Assembly (NCBI RefSeq): GCF_014648315.1
Contig: NZ_BMQW01000002.1
Location: 615,675-679,674, forward strand
Length of the DNA: 64,000 bases
Source of the DNA: Shewanella ulleungensis
GTDB lineage: Bacteria; Pseudomonadota; Gammaproteobacteria; Enterobacterales; Shewanellaceae
Direction of reading: 5' to 3'
Shown: positions 48,270 through 58,081 of the stretch, piece after piece
How the letters are laid out: each line of letters begins with the position of its first letter
How positions within the stretch are numbered: the stretch's first letter is position 1
Notes under the pieces: model-generated
Seen by the model: the letters and a program-made list of their open reading frames with translations, nothing else
What the model was told of the DNA's origin: nothing
Databases searched by the model: none
Program-made: the position numbers and the translations under genes

Positions 48270-48296
48270 CTATCGGCGCTCTAGGAAAAAACTTTA
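48270..48296 (-). promoter_or_regulatory. sigma28 promoter for flgM
   Basis: Minus strand: TAAAGTTT-N11-GCCGATAG, 15 of 16 consensus positions, 40 nt upstream of flgM. Confidence 0.85.
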
Positions 48297-48303
48297 GTGT
48301 ATT

Positions 48304-49011
48304 TTACATTCTTACTTCAACTTCGCCAACGGCAATTACTACAGCTTCTAATTGTTTGTTACTTTGATTGTTTTTTACTCTAATCGCTTCCCCAATATTA
48401 CCATCACGCATGGCTTCACCTAAGGTCTTTATTTGTATGTTGGCAGTTTTGGCGTAAATAGACACCATATCGCCTTTGCACACAAAGCATAGGTTGTTCC
48501 CTATGATGGGGGAGTCTTTCGCCACTCTACGTTTTACTCGTGAGCCGAGTAAAGAGTGGGGCTCTGAAAAAAACTGGCCTTTTAAGCTGTATTGATCAAC
48601 ATACATTATCGCCAAATGATGAGTGTCGATAATTTGATCGGGTGACAACAATTCTGTTGCTACTACCACTGGGTATTGAATATCAACTCGCACAGAAAGA
48701 TACATTTGCCAAGGGTAGTCATAGTCTGGCGTGCTACAGCCTATTTTTACGGTATTGTTTCGACTGATTTCTCGATCGCTTGCTAGCTCAACGGATATAG
48801 GAGGATAACAGCGCGGAGGCGTTAGCCTTCCTTCCAAATTTTGCGGGATAATTTCGACCTTAGCATTTGACTCTACATCAATTTTTTTTTCAACGGCCTC
48901 TTTAGCTAATTGATAAATGGTCGATAATGAAGGAGCAACCGCTGCTTCACTGGCCAATGCCGGTAAAGAAAGCGAGAGCGAACACAAAAAACATAAAAAA
49001 AATACTTTCAT
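48304..49011 (-). CDS. flgA: FlgA, P-ring assembly chaperone
   Basis: This periplasmic protein chaperones FlgI for P-ring formation. From ATG 49011 it has a classical signal peptide (MKVFFLCFLCSLSLSLPALA) and SAF/FlgA domain motifs (PVVVATELLSPDQIIDTHHL; RRVAKDSPIIGNNL). The frame extends upstream to ATGs at 49128 and 49134, where a strong GGAGG exists but would add about 40 basic residues before the signal; no clear ribosome site precedes 49011. The start is therefore uncertain. Confidence 0.9.
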   Translation of the reverse strand: MKVFFLCFLCSLSLSLPALASEAAVAPSLSTIYQLAKEAVEKKIDVESNAKVEIIPQNLEGRLTPPRCYPPISVELASDREISRNNTVKIGCSTPDYDYPWQMYLSVRVDIQYPVVVATELLSPDQIIDTHHLAIMYVDQYSLKGQFFSEPHSLLGSRVKRRVAKDSPIIGNNLCFVCKGDMVSIYAKTANIQIKTLGEAMRDGNIGEAIRVKNNQSNKQLEAVVIAVGEVEVRM

Positions 49012-49180
49012 AATGAAGATACTAGCTTGTTTTGCCAGAATGCACCTATACTTTAAAAAACGATAAATACGCGAGTTGTGCGGACGTATTGAATAAACTG
49101 TAAATCGATTGGTATGACGGCTAATCATGTTCATTATCCTCCGTCAAAAAAATACCACATCGTCTAGTTTGTTTTACTAA

Positions 49181-49195
49181 GCAAGTTGTATGCCT
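49181..49195 (-). promoter_or_regulatory. sigma54 promoter for flgA
   Basis: Minus strand AGGCAT-N5-TTGC with correct GG-N10-GC spacing, about 50 nt before the GGAGG at 49138-49142. Confidence 0.55.
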
Positions 49196-49470
49196 ATTTG
49201 TTGTGATAAGTATTCGTTGAGTCGCTGACTATACAATGTTTAACTTGTGTTCGTTGCCAGAAAAATGTGTTATTAACAATGTATTAATTATTGCAACTGC
49301 AACTTAGTCGCGCAATTATTGCTAACTGGGTTTTACTTTCGATAATTTGAATTTATTCGTAATAATTATATTTTTAAGCAAGAGCTGGGTTTATAAGAAA
49401 AAGTGAGTTTTTACGATACTTTTAAGAATTTTTTATCCTTTTGGGTGACAGTTAACTACAAGGCCGCGCT
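49196..49470. other. flgA-cheV divergent spacer
   Basis: AT-rich. The flgA promoter lies at its left end. I see no convincing sigma54 or sigma28 site for cheV. Confidence 0.4.
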
Positions 49471-50391
49471 ATGTCGAGCATTTTAGATTCAGTAAATAAA
49501 CGTACCCAACTTGTTGGGCAAAACAGATTAGAGTTGCTGCTATTTAGGCTTAATGGTCGTCAACGCTTCGGCATTAACGTGTTTAAAGTTAAAGAAGTGC
49601 TGCAATGCCCTCCATTAACGACTTTACCTAAATTGAATCCATTTGTTAAAGGTGTCGCGCATATTCGTGGTGCCACTATTTCTGTCATTGATTTAAGTGC
49701 TGCAACCGGTGGTCGTCCACTTACGTCAACTGAAAATTGCTTCATTATCATTTCTGAGTACAACCGCAGCGTGCAAGGCTTCTTAGTGAGTTCTGTTGAA
49801 CGTATTATCAACATGAACTGGGCTTCAATTATGCCTCCACCACAAGGCGCTGGGCGTTATTCATATTTAACGGCTGTAACAGAAATCGAAGGCGAGTTAG
49901 TTGAGATTTTAGACGTAGAGAAAATTCTTGATGAGATTTCTCCTGTCAAAACAGCTATTAGTAAAGAAGTTAATGAAACGCTAACCATTGACAGAGAACA
50001 GCATTACCACATTATGGTGATAGATGACTCAGCCGTGGCACGTAAGCAGATTATTCGCTCACTTGAGTCGTTAAATTTACAGATTGATACCGCCAAAGAT
50101 GGCCGAGAAGCATTAAATAAACTTAAAGCTATCGCTGCAGAAATGGACGATGTATCGCAGGAAATCCCATTAATTATTTCAGATATCGAAATGCCTGAAA
50201 TGGATGGTTATACCTTAACGGCAGAAATACGTGACGACCCAAAACTGAAAAAAATCAAAGTGGTATTACACACTTCTCTCAGTGGCGTATTTAACCAAGC
50301 AATGGTTCAAAAAGTGGGTGCAAATGACTTTATTGCTAAGTTCAATCCGGATGAATTAGCGGCAGCGGTAAATAAACACTTGAGCTTATAA
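49471..50391 (+). CDS. cheV: CheV, CheW-receiver chemotaxis coupling protein
   Basis: 306 residues. N-terminal CheW domain (about 18-160; ELLLFRLNGRQRFGINVFKV, VKGVAHIRGATISVIDLSAA) and C-terminal receiver (about 185-306) with VIDDSAVARKQI and phospho-acceptor Asp in ISDIEMPEMDGYTL. It couples receptors to CheA and tunes adaptation. Start ATG 49471 with AAGG upstream. Confidence 0.95.
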   Translation: MSSILDSVNKRTQLVGQNRLELLLFRLNGRQRFGINVFKVKEVLQCPPLTTLPKLNPFVKGVAHIRGATISVIDLSAATGGRPLTSTENCFIIISEYNRSVQGFLVSSVERIINMNWASIMPPPQGAGRYSYLTAVTEIEGELVEILDVEKILDEISPVKTAISKEVNETLTIDREQHYHIMVIDDSAVARKQIIRSLESLNLQIDTAKDGREALNKLKAIAAEMDDVSQEIPLIISDIEMPEMDGYTLTAEIRDDPKLKKIKVVLHTSLSGVFNQAMVQKVGANDFIAKFNPDELAAAVNKHLSL

Positions 50392-50455
50392 CTGTCTATA
50401 ATGACAGCGTGTAAATTATTAAGCGCTACAAGCTTACTTATTTTAGGATGTTAAT

Positions 50456-51289
50456 GTGACAGATAAATCACTTGCTGAAGCAGAGTACAATCAATTTAGG
50501 CTGTTTTTAGAACAGCATAGCGGTATTGTGTTAGGCGAGAATAAACAATATTTAGTACGTAGCCGTTTAGCACCTTTGATGGGTAAGCATAACTTACCCT
50601 CTTTGTCTGAGGTCGTTAAAAAGTCGATGAAGCCGACCGAGCGTCAGCTACGTGCTGAAGTTATCGATGCAATGACGACCAATGAAACCTTGTGGTTTCG
50701 CGATCGTTATCCTTTCGAGTTACTGCACAATACCTTATTGCCTGAGTACAGTAAGCTAGGCCGGCCATTAAAGATCTGGTCGGCTGCTTGTTCATCTGGT
50801 CAAGAACCTTATTCTTTAGCCATGACAGTACTTGAATATCAGCAACGTAAGCCAGGCGCACTTCCTGGTGGCGCATCTATTCAGGCTACGGATTTATCTC
50901 CTTCAATGCTTGAACGTTGTAAAAATGCTGAATACGATAGTTTAGCGTTAGCGCGTGGTTTGTCTGATGAGCGAAAGCGTCAGTTTTTTGATACTTTATC
51001 GTCTGGCAATATGAAACTTAAAGATAATGTGAAGCGTCTGGTTAACTTTAGAGCGCATAACCTCCTTGAAAGTTATAGTTTATTAGGCAAATACGACATT
51101 ATCTTTTGTCGTAATGTGCTGATTTACTTTGCACCAGAGGCAAAGGCTAAAATTTTGCGGCAATTTGCTGCCGCACTTAACCCTAAAGGGATTTTATTTT
51201 TAGGTGCGTCAGAATCTATTGCCGGTTTAACCGAAGAATTTAATATGGTTCGTTGCAATCCTGGTATTTACTATCAAAAGAAAACCTAA
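50456..51289 (+). CDS. cheR: CheR, chemoreceptor methyltransferase
   Basis: 277 residues. The N-terminal helical domain is followed by a SAM-dependent methyltransferase fold (IWSAACSSGQEPYSLAM, IQATDLSPSMLE, YDIIFCRNVLIYF). It methylates receptor glutamates. GTG start with AGGA upstream. Forms a pair with cheV next to the hook genes, as in Vibrio and Shewanella. Confidence 0.95.
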   Translation: MTDKSLAEAEYNQFRLFLEQHSGIVLGENKQYLVRSRLAPLMGKHNLPSLSEVVKKSMKPTERQLRAEVIDAMTTNETLWFRDRYPFELLHNTLLPEYSKLGRPLKIWSAACSSGQEPYSLAMTVLEYQQRKPGALPGGASIQATDLSPSMLERCKNAEYDSLALARGLSDERKRQFFDTLSSGNMKLKDNVKRLVNFRAHNLLESYSLLGKYDIIFCRNVLIYFAPEAKAKILRQFAAALNPKGILFLGASESIAGLTEEFNMVRCNPGIYYQKKT

Positions 51290-51315
51290 TTAAATAAATG
51301 ATTTACTAGATTTAT

Positions 51316-51337
51316 CATGCCGACATTCGTCGGCATG
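51316..51337 (+). terminator. Hairpin after cheR
   Basis: CATGCCGAC and GTCGGCATG, 9-bp stem, ATTC loop, T-rich after. Confidence 0.6.
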
Positions 51338-51375
51338 TTCATTTAAAATACTTATTCATCCTTTGTTGTAATTGT

Positions 51376-51390
51376 TGGCATAACCTTTGC
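51376..51390 (+). promoter_or_regulatory. sigma54 promoter for flgBCDE
   Basis: TGGCAT-N5-TTGC with exact spacing, 35 nt before flgB. Confidence 0.75.
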
Positions 51391-51425
51391 TTTAATCCTA
51401 TCAGTTAGCTGATGGAGGCAATTTT

Positions 51426-51824
51426 ATGGCGATTAATTTCGATAATGCATTAGGTGTTCACCAATACTCGTTGGGTGTGCGTGCTCAAAGAGCAGAAGTG
51501 ATTTCAAGTAATATCGCCAATGCCAATACCCCTCACTACAAAGCGAAAGATGTTGATTTTGCATCAGCGATGAAAGCAGCAAGCTCTCATCAAAATGGCT
51601 TAAGCATGAGTCAAACCACTGAAAAGCACTTTGATTTAACGTCATTAACGCAACAACACGTGCAATATCGTGTGCCGAATCAGCCTGATACTGGCGATGG
51701 CAACACAGTTGACACGCAAAAAGAACAATCTGCATTTATGCAAAATGCGCTCGAATATCAAATGTCACTGGGTTTTCTTGAAAGCAAATTTAGTGGCATG
51801 CGTAAAGCATTGCGAGGTGATTAA
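51426..51824 (+). CDS. flgB: FlgB, proximal rod protein
   Basis: 132 residues; rod protein with the N-terminal motif AEVISSNIANANTPHYKAKDVDF and a C-terminal helix (FMQNALEYQMSLGFLESKF). First gene of a sigma54-driven operon. Confidence 0.95.
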   Translation: MAINFDNALGVHQYSLGVRAQRAEVISSNIANANTPHYKAKDVDFASAMKAASSHQNGLSMSQTTEKHFDLTSLTQQHVQYRVPNQPDTGDGNTVDTQKEQSAFMQNALEYQMSLGFLESKFSGMRKALRGD

Positions 51825-51826
51825 TC

Positions 51827-52243
51827 ATGAGTTTATTCAATATTTTTAATGTTTCTGGTTCTGGAATGTCTGCGCAATCTGTCAGGCTCAATACTACGGC
51901 CAGTAACATCGCCAATGCTGATTCCGTGTCGAGCAGTGTCGATAAAACCTATCGTGCACGTCATCCCGTTTTTGAAGCTGAAATGGCCAAAGCCAGCAAT
52001 CAGCAAAATCAGTCTCCAGGTGTCTCTGTAAAAGGGATTGTTGAAAGTGATAAGCCGCTTATTAAAGAGTACTCGCCAGATCATCCGCTTTCTGATGGCG
52101 ACGGATTTATTTACAAACCAAACGTTAATGTAATGGAAGAAATGGCTGACATGATTTCAGCTTCACGTTCTTACCAAATGAATGTTCAGGTAGCTGATGC
52201 CACAAAATCAATGCTGCAGCAAACACTCAGAATGGGTAAATAG
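51827..52243 (+). CDS. flgC: FlgC, proximal rod protein
   Basis: 138 residues; SVRLNTTASNIANADSVSSS at the N terminus and NVMEEMADMISASRSYQMNV at the C terminus. 2 nt after flgB. Confidence 0.96.
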   Translation: MSLFNIFNVSGSGMSAQSVRLNTTASNIANADSVSSSVDKTYRARHPVFEAEMAKASNQQNQSPGVSVKGIVESDKPLIKEYSPDHPLSDGDGFIYKPNVNVMEEMADMISASRSYQMNVQVADATKSMLQQTLRMGK

Positions 52244-52266
52244 TATGATTTTTCAAGGAGGCAGCT

Positions 52267-53049
52267 ATGAGCCTAATTAATTCTTACAGTCAGTCTTTAC
52301 CACAGACCTCTAGCAGTGTGTCAAATACTAGTGCAGTCACTAAAAGTTCAGTACAGAGCACTACTACGACAACAACGGGTAATTCGTTTCTTGATTCAAT
52401 TCGTTTGCCTGAAGAGAGTACGGTTCCTGAAGCAAATGATCAGCTGTTAAAGCAAGAGGACTTCTTTGCTTTACTCAGTCAGCAATTATCAATGCAAGAC
52501 CCTTTTGAGCCAGTAGACAATGATCAAATGATTGCTCAGATGGCATCATTTTCTACGGTTGATGGTATTTCAAATCTTAACGATGAAATTTTAAACCTCA
52601 ATACCGTAATGAGTTCAAGCCAGGCATTGCAAGCATCGGGTCTTGTTGGACGCAAGGTGTTGATCCCATCAGACACTGGAGTTATTTCAGCTGATAGCCC
52701 TGGTATAAACGGTGTGATCAGTACGCCATCGGCTATCGATACTATTACTGTGAGTGTACAAGACTCATCAGGACAGTTAATCAAAACCTTTAGTGTTGAT
52801 GGCAGTGAAGGCGGCAATGTTGATGTGTCTTGGGATGGACTGGATAAAAATGGCGAGCCAGTAAAAGAGGGATTGTACTCTATTAAGGCTAGCGGAAAAG
52901 TCGATGGTGAAGCCCAAGACTTAGCGGTATCTACTTATGCCCATGTTAGCAGTGTGTCGTTAGGCACCACTGCAACAGGAGCTATTTTGAATTTGCGCGG
53001 TGTCGGCGGTATTAAGTTATCTGACGTACTTGCCGTATCTGAAACTTAA
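52267..53049 (+). CDS. flgD: FlgD, hook-capping scaffold
   Basis: 260 residues; Ser/Thr-rich N terminus, then LLKQEDFFALLSQQLSMQDP (FlgD N motif), and C-terminal Tudor/Ig-like domains (VDVSWDGLDKNGEPVKEGLY). Strong AAGGAGG before ATG. Confidence 0.95.
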   Translation: MSLINSYSQSLPQTSSSVSNTSAVTKSSVQSTTTTTTGNSFLDSIRLPEESTVPEANDQLLKQEDFFALLSQQLSMQDPFEPVDNDQMIAQMASFSTVDGISNLNDEILNLNTVMSSSQALQASGLVGRKVLIPSDTGVISADSPGINGVISTPSAIDTITVSVQDSSGQLIKTFSVDGSEGGNVDVSWDGLDKNGEPVKEGLYSIKASGKVDGEAQDLAVSTYAHVSSVSLGTTATGAILNLRGVGGIKLSDVLAVSET

Positions 53050-53109
53050 CATTATCTACAGTTTGCTAAATAAACTTGTTGATTATGAATTAAACCTTTG
53101 AGGTGAATT

Positions 53110-54483
53110 ATGTCATTTAACATTGCATTGAGTGGTATCTCTGCCGCGCAAAAAGACTTGAACACAACGGCAAACAACATTGCCAACGTTAATACTGTCG
53201 GCTTTAAAGAGTCGCGCGCTGAATTTGCTGATGTGTACGCAAACTCAATTTTTTCTAACAGTAAAACTGCAGTGGGCGGTGGTGTAACCACTACCCAAGT
53301 TGCTCAACAATTTCACCAAGGCAGCTTAGCCTTTACCAGTAACTCATTGGATATGGCAATCAGTGGCGGCGGATTTTTTGTCACATCTTCTGGTGTTGGC
53401 ACACAAGATTTGTCTTACACTCGTGCCGGTGCATTTAAAGTCGACTCAGACAACTACATGGTCGATGCCGCAGGTAACTTTTTACAAGGTTTCCCTGTAG
53501 ATGACGAAGGTAATTCAACCTCGGTTAGCTTAACAACTACTCAGCCTATTCAAATTCCTGATACTGCTGGTAGCCCTGTTAAAACCAGCCTTGTTGAAAT
53601 GCAAATGAATTTAAACGTGGGTGACGAAGCTCTCGACCCTGCTAGTTTTGACCCTGATAATTCTGACACCTACAATAATTCAACCTCGGTGACTATTTAT
53701 GATTCACTAGGTGAGTCACATATTATGACCACGTATTTTGTAAAACCTACTGGGGGTTCATATACAGGTGAAAGTAACTGGGTGGCATTTTATGCTGTTG
53801 ACGGAGAACCCGTTGATGTCACCACTGCTGGAACTTATAGTACTGATACTACTGGTGATGGTGCTTCCGATAGTACCGCAACTGCAAGTGCAACAAACCC
53901 AGTAGATGGTACTGCCTGGAATGGTGCTGTGATTAAGTTTAACTCTGTTGGTGCTTACGTTGGCAGTGACCCTACTACAATTACCACAGAAGCACTGGGT
54001 ACGACTGGTGCGGGGGTTTTAGATCCAGGTGCCGATGGTACTCAAGCCCTTGAAGTTAGATTTGATAATCCTACTCAATATGCTTCGCCATTTGAGGTCA
54101 CATCATTAAGTCAAGACGGTATTACTGTTGGCCGTTTAACCAATGTGGGTATTGGCTCTGATGGATTAATTACTGCCAGCTACAGTAACGGTTCAACCGT
54201 GCCATTAGCCCGCGTAGCGTTAGTGCGCTTTGCTAACGAGCAAGGCTTAACTCAGGTGGGTAACACTTCATGGAAAGCCAGTTTAGATTCAGGTGAAGCG
54301 TTAGCGGGTGAAGCTAACAGTGGTACTTTTGGTAGTATCCAGTCATCTGCACTTGAGCAATCAAACGTAGATTTGACCACAGAATTGGTTGATTTGATTT
54401 CAGCTCAGCGTAACTTCCAGGCCAACTCTCGTACCCTAGAAGTGAACAACACATTGAACCAAACCGTGTTGCAAATCCGTTAA
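53110..54483 (+). CDS. flgE: FlgE, hook protein
   Basis: 457 residues; N terminus SGISAAQKDLNTTANNIAN, conserved FKESRAEFADVY, FlgE_D2 central domain, C-terminal VDLTTELVDLISAQRNFQAN. Forms the hook. The operon ends here with a strong terminator. Confidence 0.97.
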   Translation: MSFNIALSGISAAQKDLNTTANNIANVNTVGFKESRAEFADVYANSIFSNSKTAVGGGVTTTQVAQQFHQGSLAFTSNSLDMAISGGGFFVTSSGVGTQDLSYTRAGAFKVDSDNYMVDAAGNFLQGFPVDDEGNSTSVSLTTTQPIQIPDTAGSPVKTSLVEMQMNLNVGDEALDPASFDPDNSDTYNNSTSVTIYDSLGESHIMTTYFVKPTGGSYTGESNWVAFYAVDGEPVDVTTAGTYSTDTTGDGASDSTATASATNPVDGTAWNGAVIKFNSVGAYVGSDPTTITTEALGTTGAGVLDPGADGTQALEVRFDNPTQYASPFEVTSLSQDGITVGRLTNVGIGSDGLITASYSNGSTVPLARVALVRFANEQGLTQVGNTSWKASLDSGEALAGEANSGTFGSIQSSALEQSNVDLTTELVDLISAQRNFQANSRTLEVNNTLNQTVLQIR

Positions 54484-54512
54484 TTATTCATTACTCAGCG
54501 TAATCGATAAAC

Positions 54513-54540
54513 AAGGTGTTGCCGTTGTCGGCAACACCTT
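54513..54540 (+). terminator. Terminator after flgE
   Basis: AAGGTGTTGCCG and CGGCAACACCTT, perfect 12-bp stem, TTGT loop; followed by a mixed T-rich stretch. Confidence 0.75.
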
Positions 54541-54671
54541 GCCATTTTAGTTTTTCTCCATCTGTTTTACCGCCTAACTGTTGTTTTTTTGACTATCGGC
54601 ATCTCCAACTCCTTATTTTTACTCCTTTACATTCATAGTGTTGAATATAACTCCCTAGCAATAAAGTTCAT

Positions 54672-54686
54672 TGGCACGATGCTTGC
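54672..54686 (+). promoter_or_regulatory. sigma54 promoter for flgF-flgL
   Basis: TGGCACGATGCTTGC is a perfect sigma54 consensus, about 50 nt before flgF. Confidence 0.85.
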
Positions 54687-54734
54687 TTTAACTCTACATA
54701 TATTATTTTTGTAGAAAGTTTGACGGAGCAGCAA

Positions 54735-55478
54735 ATGGACAAATTTCTTTATGTTGCCATGAGTGGCGCTAAGCAAGGCATGAATGCCTTAGCGGTCAGT
54801 GCCAACAACCTTGCCAACGCCAATACTGACGGTTTCAAGGCTGATATGACTCAAGCTCGCTCTATGCAGGCGTTTGGTGAAGGTCTACCCAGTCGCGTGT
54901 TTTCAATGATTGAAAGCCCAGGCAGTAACTTTGCAAGCGGCCCGATTGTGACTACTGGTCGTAATCTTGATGTTGCCGTTAAAGGTGATGGATGGTTAGC
55001 GGTACAGGCAGCTGATGGCTCAGAAGCCTATACCCGAGCCGGTAGCTTAAAATTTGACAGTACAGGTTTACTCGTTAACAGCAGCAACCGTCCGGTAATG
55101 GGCGATGCAGGGCCAATCGTATTGCCACTGCCAATTGAACACGTCGAAATTGCAGCCAACGGTATTATCTCAGTGAGGCCACAGGGCGCAACTGCAGAAG
55201 TGATTGAAGAAGTCGCCCGTATCAAACTGGTTAATCCAGGTAACGATCAAATGATGCGCGGCGAAGACGGTTTATTTCGTCTTATGGCCGGCGGTAACGC
55301 GCCAACGGATCCCAATGTTGCAGTAGAAAGCGGCGCGGTTGAAGGCAGTAACGTCAACCCAGTACATGAAATGGTCGCAATGATAGAAATCCAGCGTCAA
55401 TACGAGATGCAAGTCAAAATGATGAAGAACGCCGAAGAAATTGATCGCGCGTCGACTTCCTTGATGAGAATTAGTTAG
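54735..55478 (+). CDS. flgF: FlgF, proximal rod protein
   Basis: 247 residues; MNALAVSANNLANANTDGFK and VNPVHEMVAMIEIQRQYEMQ. ATG 54735 chosen (GGAG 6 nt upstream); the frame extends 5 codons further. Confidence 0.95.
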   Translation: MDKFLYVAMSGAKQGMNALAVSANNLANANTDGFKADMTQARSMQAFGEGLPSRVFSMIESPGSNFASGPIVTTGRNLDVAVKGDGWLAVQAADGSEAYTRAGSLKFDSTGLLVNSSNRPVMGDAGPIVLPLPIEHVEIAANGIISVRPQGATAEVIEEVARIKLVNPGNDQMMRGEDGLFRLMAGGNAPTDPNVAVESGAVEGSNVNPVHEMVAMIEIQRQYEMQVKMMKNAEEIDRASTSLMRIS

Positions 55479-55489
55479 GAGTAATTATT

Positions 55490-56278
55490 ATGATTCCAGC
55501 GTTATGGATAAGTAAAACAGGTGTTGATGCCCAGCAAACAAACATCGCGGTCATTTCTAACAACGTGGCTAACGCCAGTACGGTTGGATTCAAAAAAAGT
55601 CGCGCTGTGTTTGAAGATTTACTGTATCAAACCGTTAATCAAGCCGGTGGCGTCAGTGCCGACAATACCAAGTTACCTAATGGTTTAAACATTGGTGCGG
55701 GTACTAAAGTGGTTGCCACCCAAAAAATGTTTACTCAGGGCAGCATGTTAACCACCGACAACTCATTAGATTTAATGATTGAAGGCTCAGGCTTCTTTGA
55801 AGTGCAAATGCCAGACGGCACCGCAGCTTACACCCGTAACGGTCAATTTAGCTTGGATGATACTGGCCAAATTGTTACTCCAGGTTCAGGTTATGTGGTG
55901 CAACCCGCCATTACTATTCCAGATGATGCCACCAGTATAACCGTATCAGCAGAAGGTGAAGTGTCGGTGCAAATACCAGGTACTGCAGAAAGCCAGGTTA
56001 TCGGCCAGCTAACCATGACAGACTTTATTAACCCGTCAGGGTTAGACCCATTAGGGCAAAACCTTTACACCGAAACCGGTGCCAGCGGTACACCAATTCA
56101 AGGCACTGCATCGCAAGATGGTTTAGGTGCTATTCGTCAGGGCGCGTTAGAAACCTCTAACGTCAACGTGACAGAAGAATTAGTTAACTTAATTCAAGGT
56201 CAGCGCATTTACGAAATGAACTCAAAAGTAATTTCAGCGGTTGACCAAATGCTGTCTTACGTTAATCAGAATCTCTAA
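55490..56278 (+). CDS. flgG: FlgG, distal rod protein
   Basis: 262 residues, the usual FlgG length; DAQQTNIAVISNNVANASTV, GFKKSRAVFEDLLYQTV, and VNVTEELVNLIQGQRIYEMN. Confidence 0.97.
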   Translation: MIPALWISKTGVDAQQTNIAVISNNVANASTVGFKKSRAVFEDLLYQTVNQAGGVSADNTKLPNGLNIGAGTKVVATQKMFTQGSMLTTDNSLDLMIEGSGFFEVQMPDGTAAYTRNGQFSLDDTGQIVTPGSGYVVQPAITIPDDATSITVSAEGEVSVQIPGTAESQVIGQLTMTDFINPSGLDPLGQNLYTETGASGTPIQGTASQDGLGAIRQGALETSNVNVTEELVNLIQGQRIYEMNSKVISAVDQMLSYVNQNL

Positions 56279-56287
56279 GGAGCTATC

Positions 56288-56962
56288 ATGATTAAGTACA
56301 TAACGTTAGCGTCTGTAATTTTATTGGTAGGCTGCAGCTCTACACCTAAAAAGCCGATTGCCGATGACCCATTTTATGCGCCGGTATACCCAGACACGCC
56401 ACCGACGCAGGTAGCCGCAACGGGATCTATTTTTCTTGATACTCAAGCCTCGAGCTTGTTCTCCGACATTCGTGCTCATCGAGTCGGCGACATCATTACC
56501 GTTACGTTAAAAGAGTCTACTCAAGCTAAAAAGAGCGCCAATAATGACATATCTAAAGGCAGTGACTTAAATGTCGAACCTGTTTATGCCGGTGGTAAAA
56601 ATGTGTCAATTAACGGCATTCCACTTGATCTTGGCTACTCCGATAGCATGAGTACAACCCGTGAAGCAGATGCTGACCAATCTAACAGTTTAGATGGCAG
56701 TATTTCGGCTAACGTGATGCAAGTGCTTAGTAACGGCAACTTAGTTATTCGCGGCGAAAAATGGATATCAATTAATAACGGTGATGAATTTATTCGCGTT
56801 ACCGGCATTGTTCGTAGCCAAGACATCAACCCAGACAACACCATCGATTCAACCCGTGTTGCCAATGCTCGTATTCAATACAGCGGCACAGGCACATTTG
56901 CCGACTCACAAAAAGTGGGTTGGTTGAATTCGTTTTTCATGAGCGACTGGTGGCCTTTTTAA
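56288..56962 (+). CDS. flgH: FlgH, L-ring lipoprotein
   Basis: 224 residues; lipobox LLVGCSS (Cys about 16); typical [40 protein letters not shown] and the C-terminal [14 protein letters not shown]. Outer-membrane ring. Confidence 0.97.
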   Translation: MIKYITLASVILLVGCSSTPKKPIADDPFYAPVYPDTPPTQVAATGSIFLDTQASSLFSDIRAHRVGDIITVTLKESTQAKKSANNDISKGSDLNVEPVYAGGKNVSINGIPLDLGYSDSMSTTREADADQSNSLDGSISANVMQVLSNGNLVIRGEKWISINNGDEFIRVTGIVRSQDINPDNTIDSTRVANARIQYSGTGTFADSQKVGWLNSFFMSDWWPF

Positions 56963-56972
56963 GGAGTAATAC

Positions 56973-58070
56973 ATGAAAATCAAATTGTTGGTGTCGCTAA
57001 TGACCTCGCTGTTAATCCTAACAGCACCAGTTCATGCAGAGCGCATAAAAGATATTGCCAATATTCAAGGCGTAAGAAGTAACCAGTTAATTGGTTATGG
57101 TTTAGTTGTCGGTTTACCCGGTACTGGTGAAAAAACCCGATATACCGAGCAAACCTTTCGTACCATGCTTAAAAACTTTGGCATTAACTTACCCGACTCA
57201 GTAAGACCTAATTCAAAAAACGTCGCGGTAGTAGCTGTACATGCCGACATGCCAGCATTTATCAAGCCGGGTCAAAACCTTGACGTTACCGTGTCGAGTT
57301 TAGGCGAAGCTAAAAGTTTACGTGGCGGTACCTTAATTCAAACCTTCTTAAAAGGGGTTGATGGCAACGTTTATGCCATTGCACAAGGCAGCCTTGTAGT
57401 GAGCGGATTCAGTGCCGAAGGCTTAGATGGCTCGCAAGTGATTCAAAATACCCCAACGGTTGGGCGTATTCCAAGCGGTGCGATTGTAGAGCGCAGTGTG
57501 GCTAGCCCATTTGCAAGTGGCGACTACCTCACATTTAATTTACGTCGCTCAGACTTTTCTACCGCAAAGCGTATGGCTGATGCCATTAATGATTTACTTG
57601 GTCCAGAAATGGCCCGTGCCATCGATGCAACCTCTATTCAGGTGAGTGCACCGCGTGATGCATCGCAACGGGTGTCGTTTCTTTCAACCCTTGAAAACAT
57701 TGAAGTTGAGCCAGCAGACGAGTCAGCCAAAGTGATTGTTAACTCACGTACCGGCACCATTGTGGTTGGCCAGCACGTTAAGTTGTTGCCTGCTGCAGTG
57801 ACTCATGGCGGCTTAACGGTCACCATTGCAGAAGCTACTCAAGTGTCACAGCCTAACGCATTGGCCGGTGGCGATACCGTGGTCACCACCAACAGCACTA
57901 TCGATGTGTCAGAAAAAGATCGTCGTATGTTTATGTTTAATCCAGGCACCAGTCTTGATGAGCTTGTAAGAGCCGTCAATCTAGTGGGTGCAGCACCATC
58001 CGATGTACTTGCCATACTCGAAGCGTTAAAAATGGCAGGGGCTTTGCATGGTGAACTTATCATCATCTAA
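56973..58070 (+). CDS. flgI: FlgI, P-ring protein
   Basis: 365 residues; signal peptide ending PVHAE, then [20 protein letters not shown] and [10 protein letters not shown]. Periplasmic ring, assembled with FlgA. Confidence 0.97.
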   Translation: MKIKLLVSLMTSLLILTAPVHAERIKDIANIQGVRSNQLIGYGLVVGLPGTGEKTRYTEQTFRTMLKNFGINLPDSVRPNSKNVAVVAVHADMPAFIKPGQNLDVTVSSLGEAKSLRGGTLIQTFLKGVDGNVYAIAQGSLVVSGFSAEGLDGSQVIQNTPTVGRIPSGAIVERSVASPFASGDYLTFNLRRSDFSTAKRMADAINDLLGPEMARAIDATSIQVSAPRDASQRVSFLSTLENIEVEPADESAKVIVNSRTGTIVVGQHVKLLPAAVTHGGLTVTIAEATQVSQPNALAGGDTVVTTNSTIDVSEKDRRMFMFNPGTSLDELVRAVNLVGAAPSDVLAILEALKMAGALHGELIII

Positions 58071-58081
58071 AAATTGTCGGT

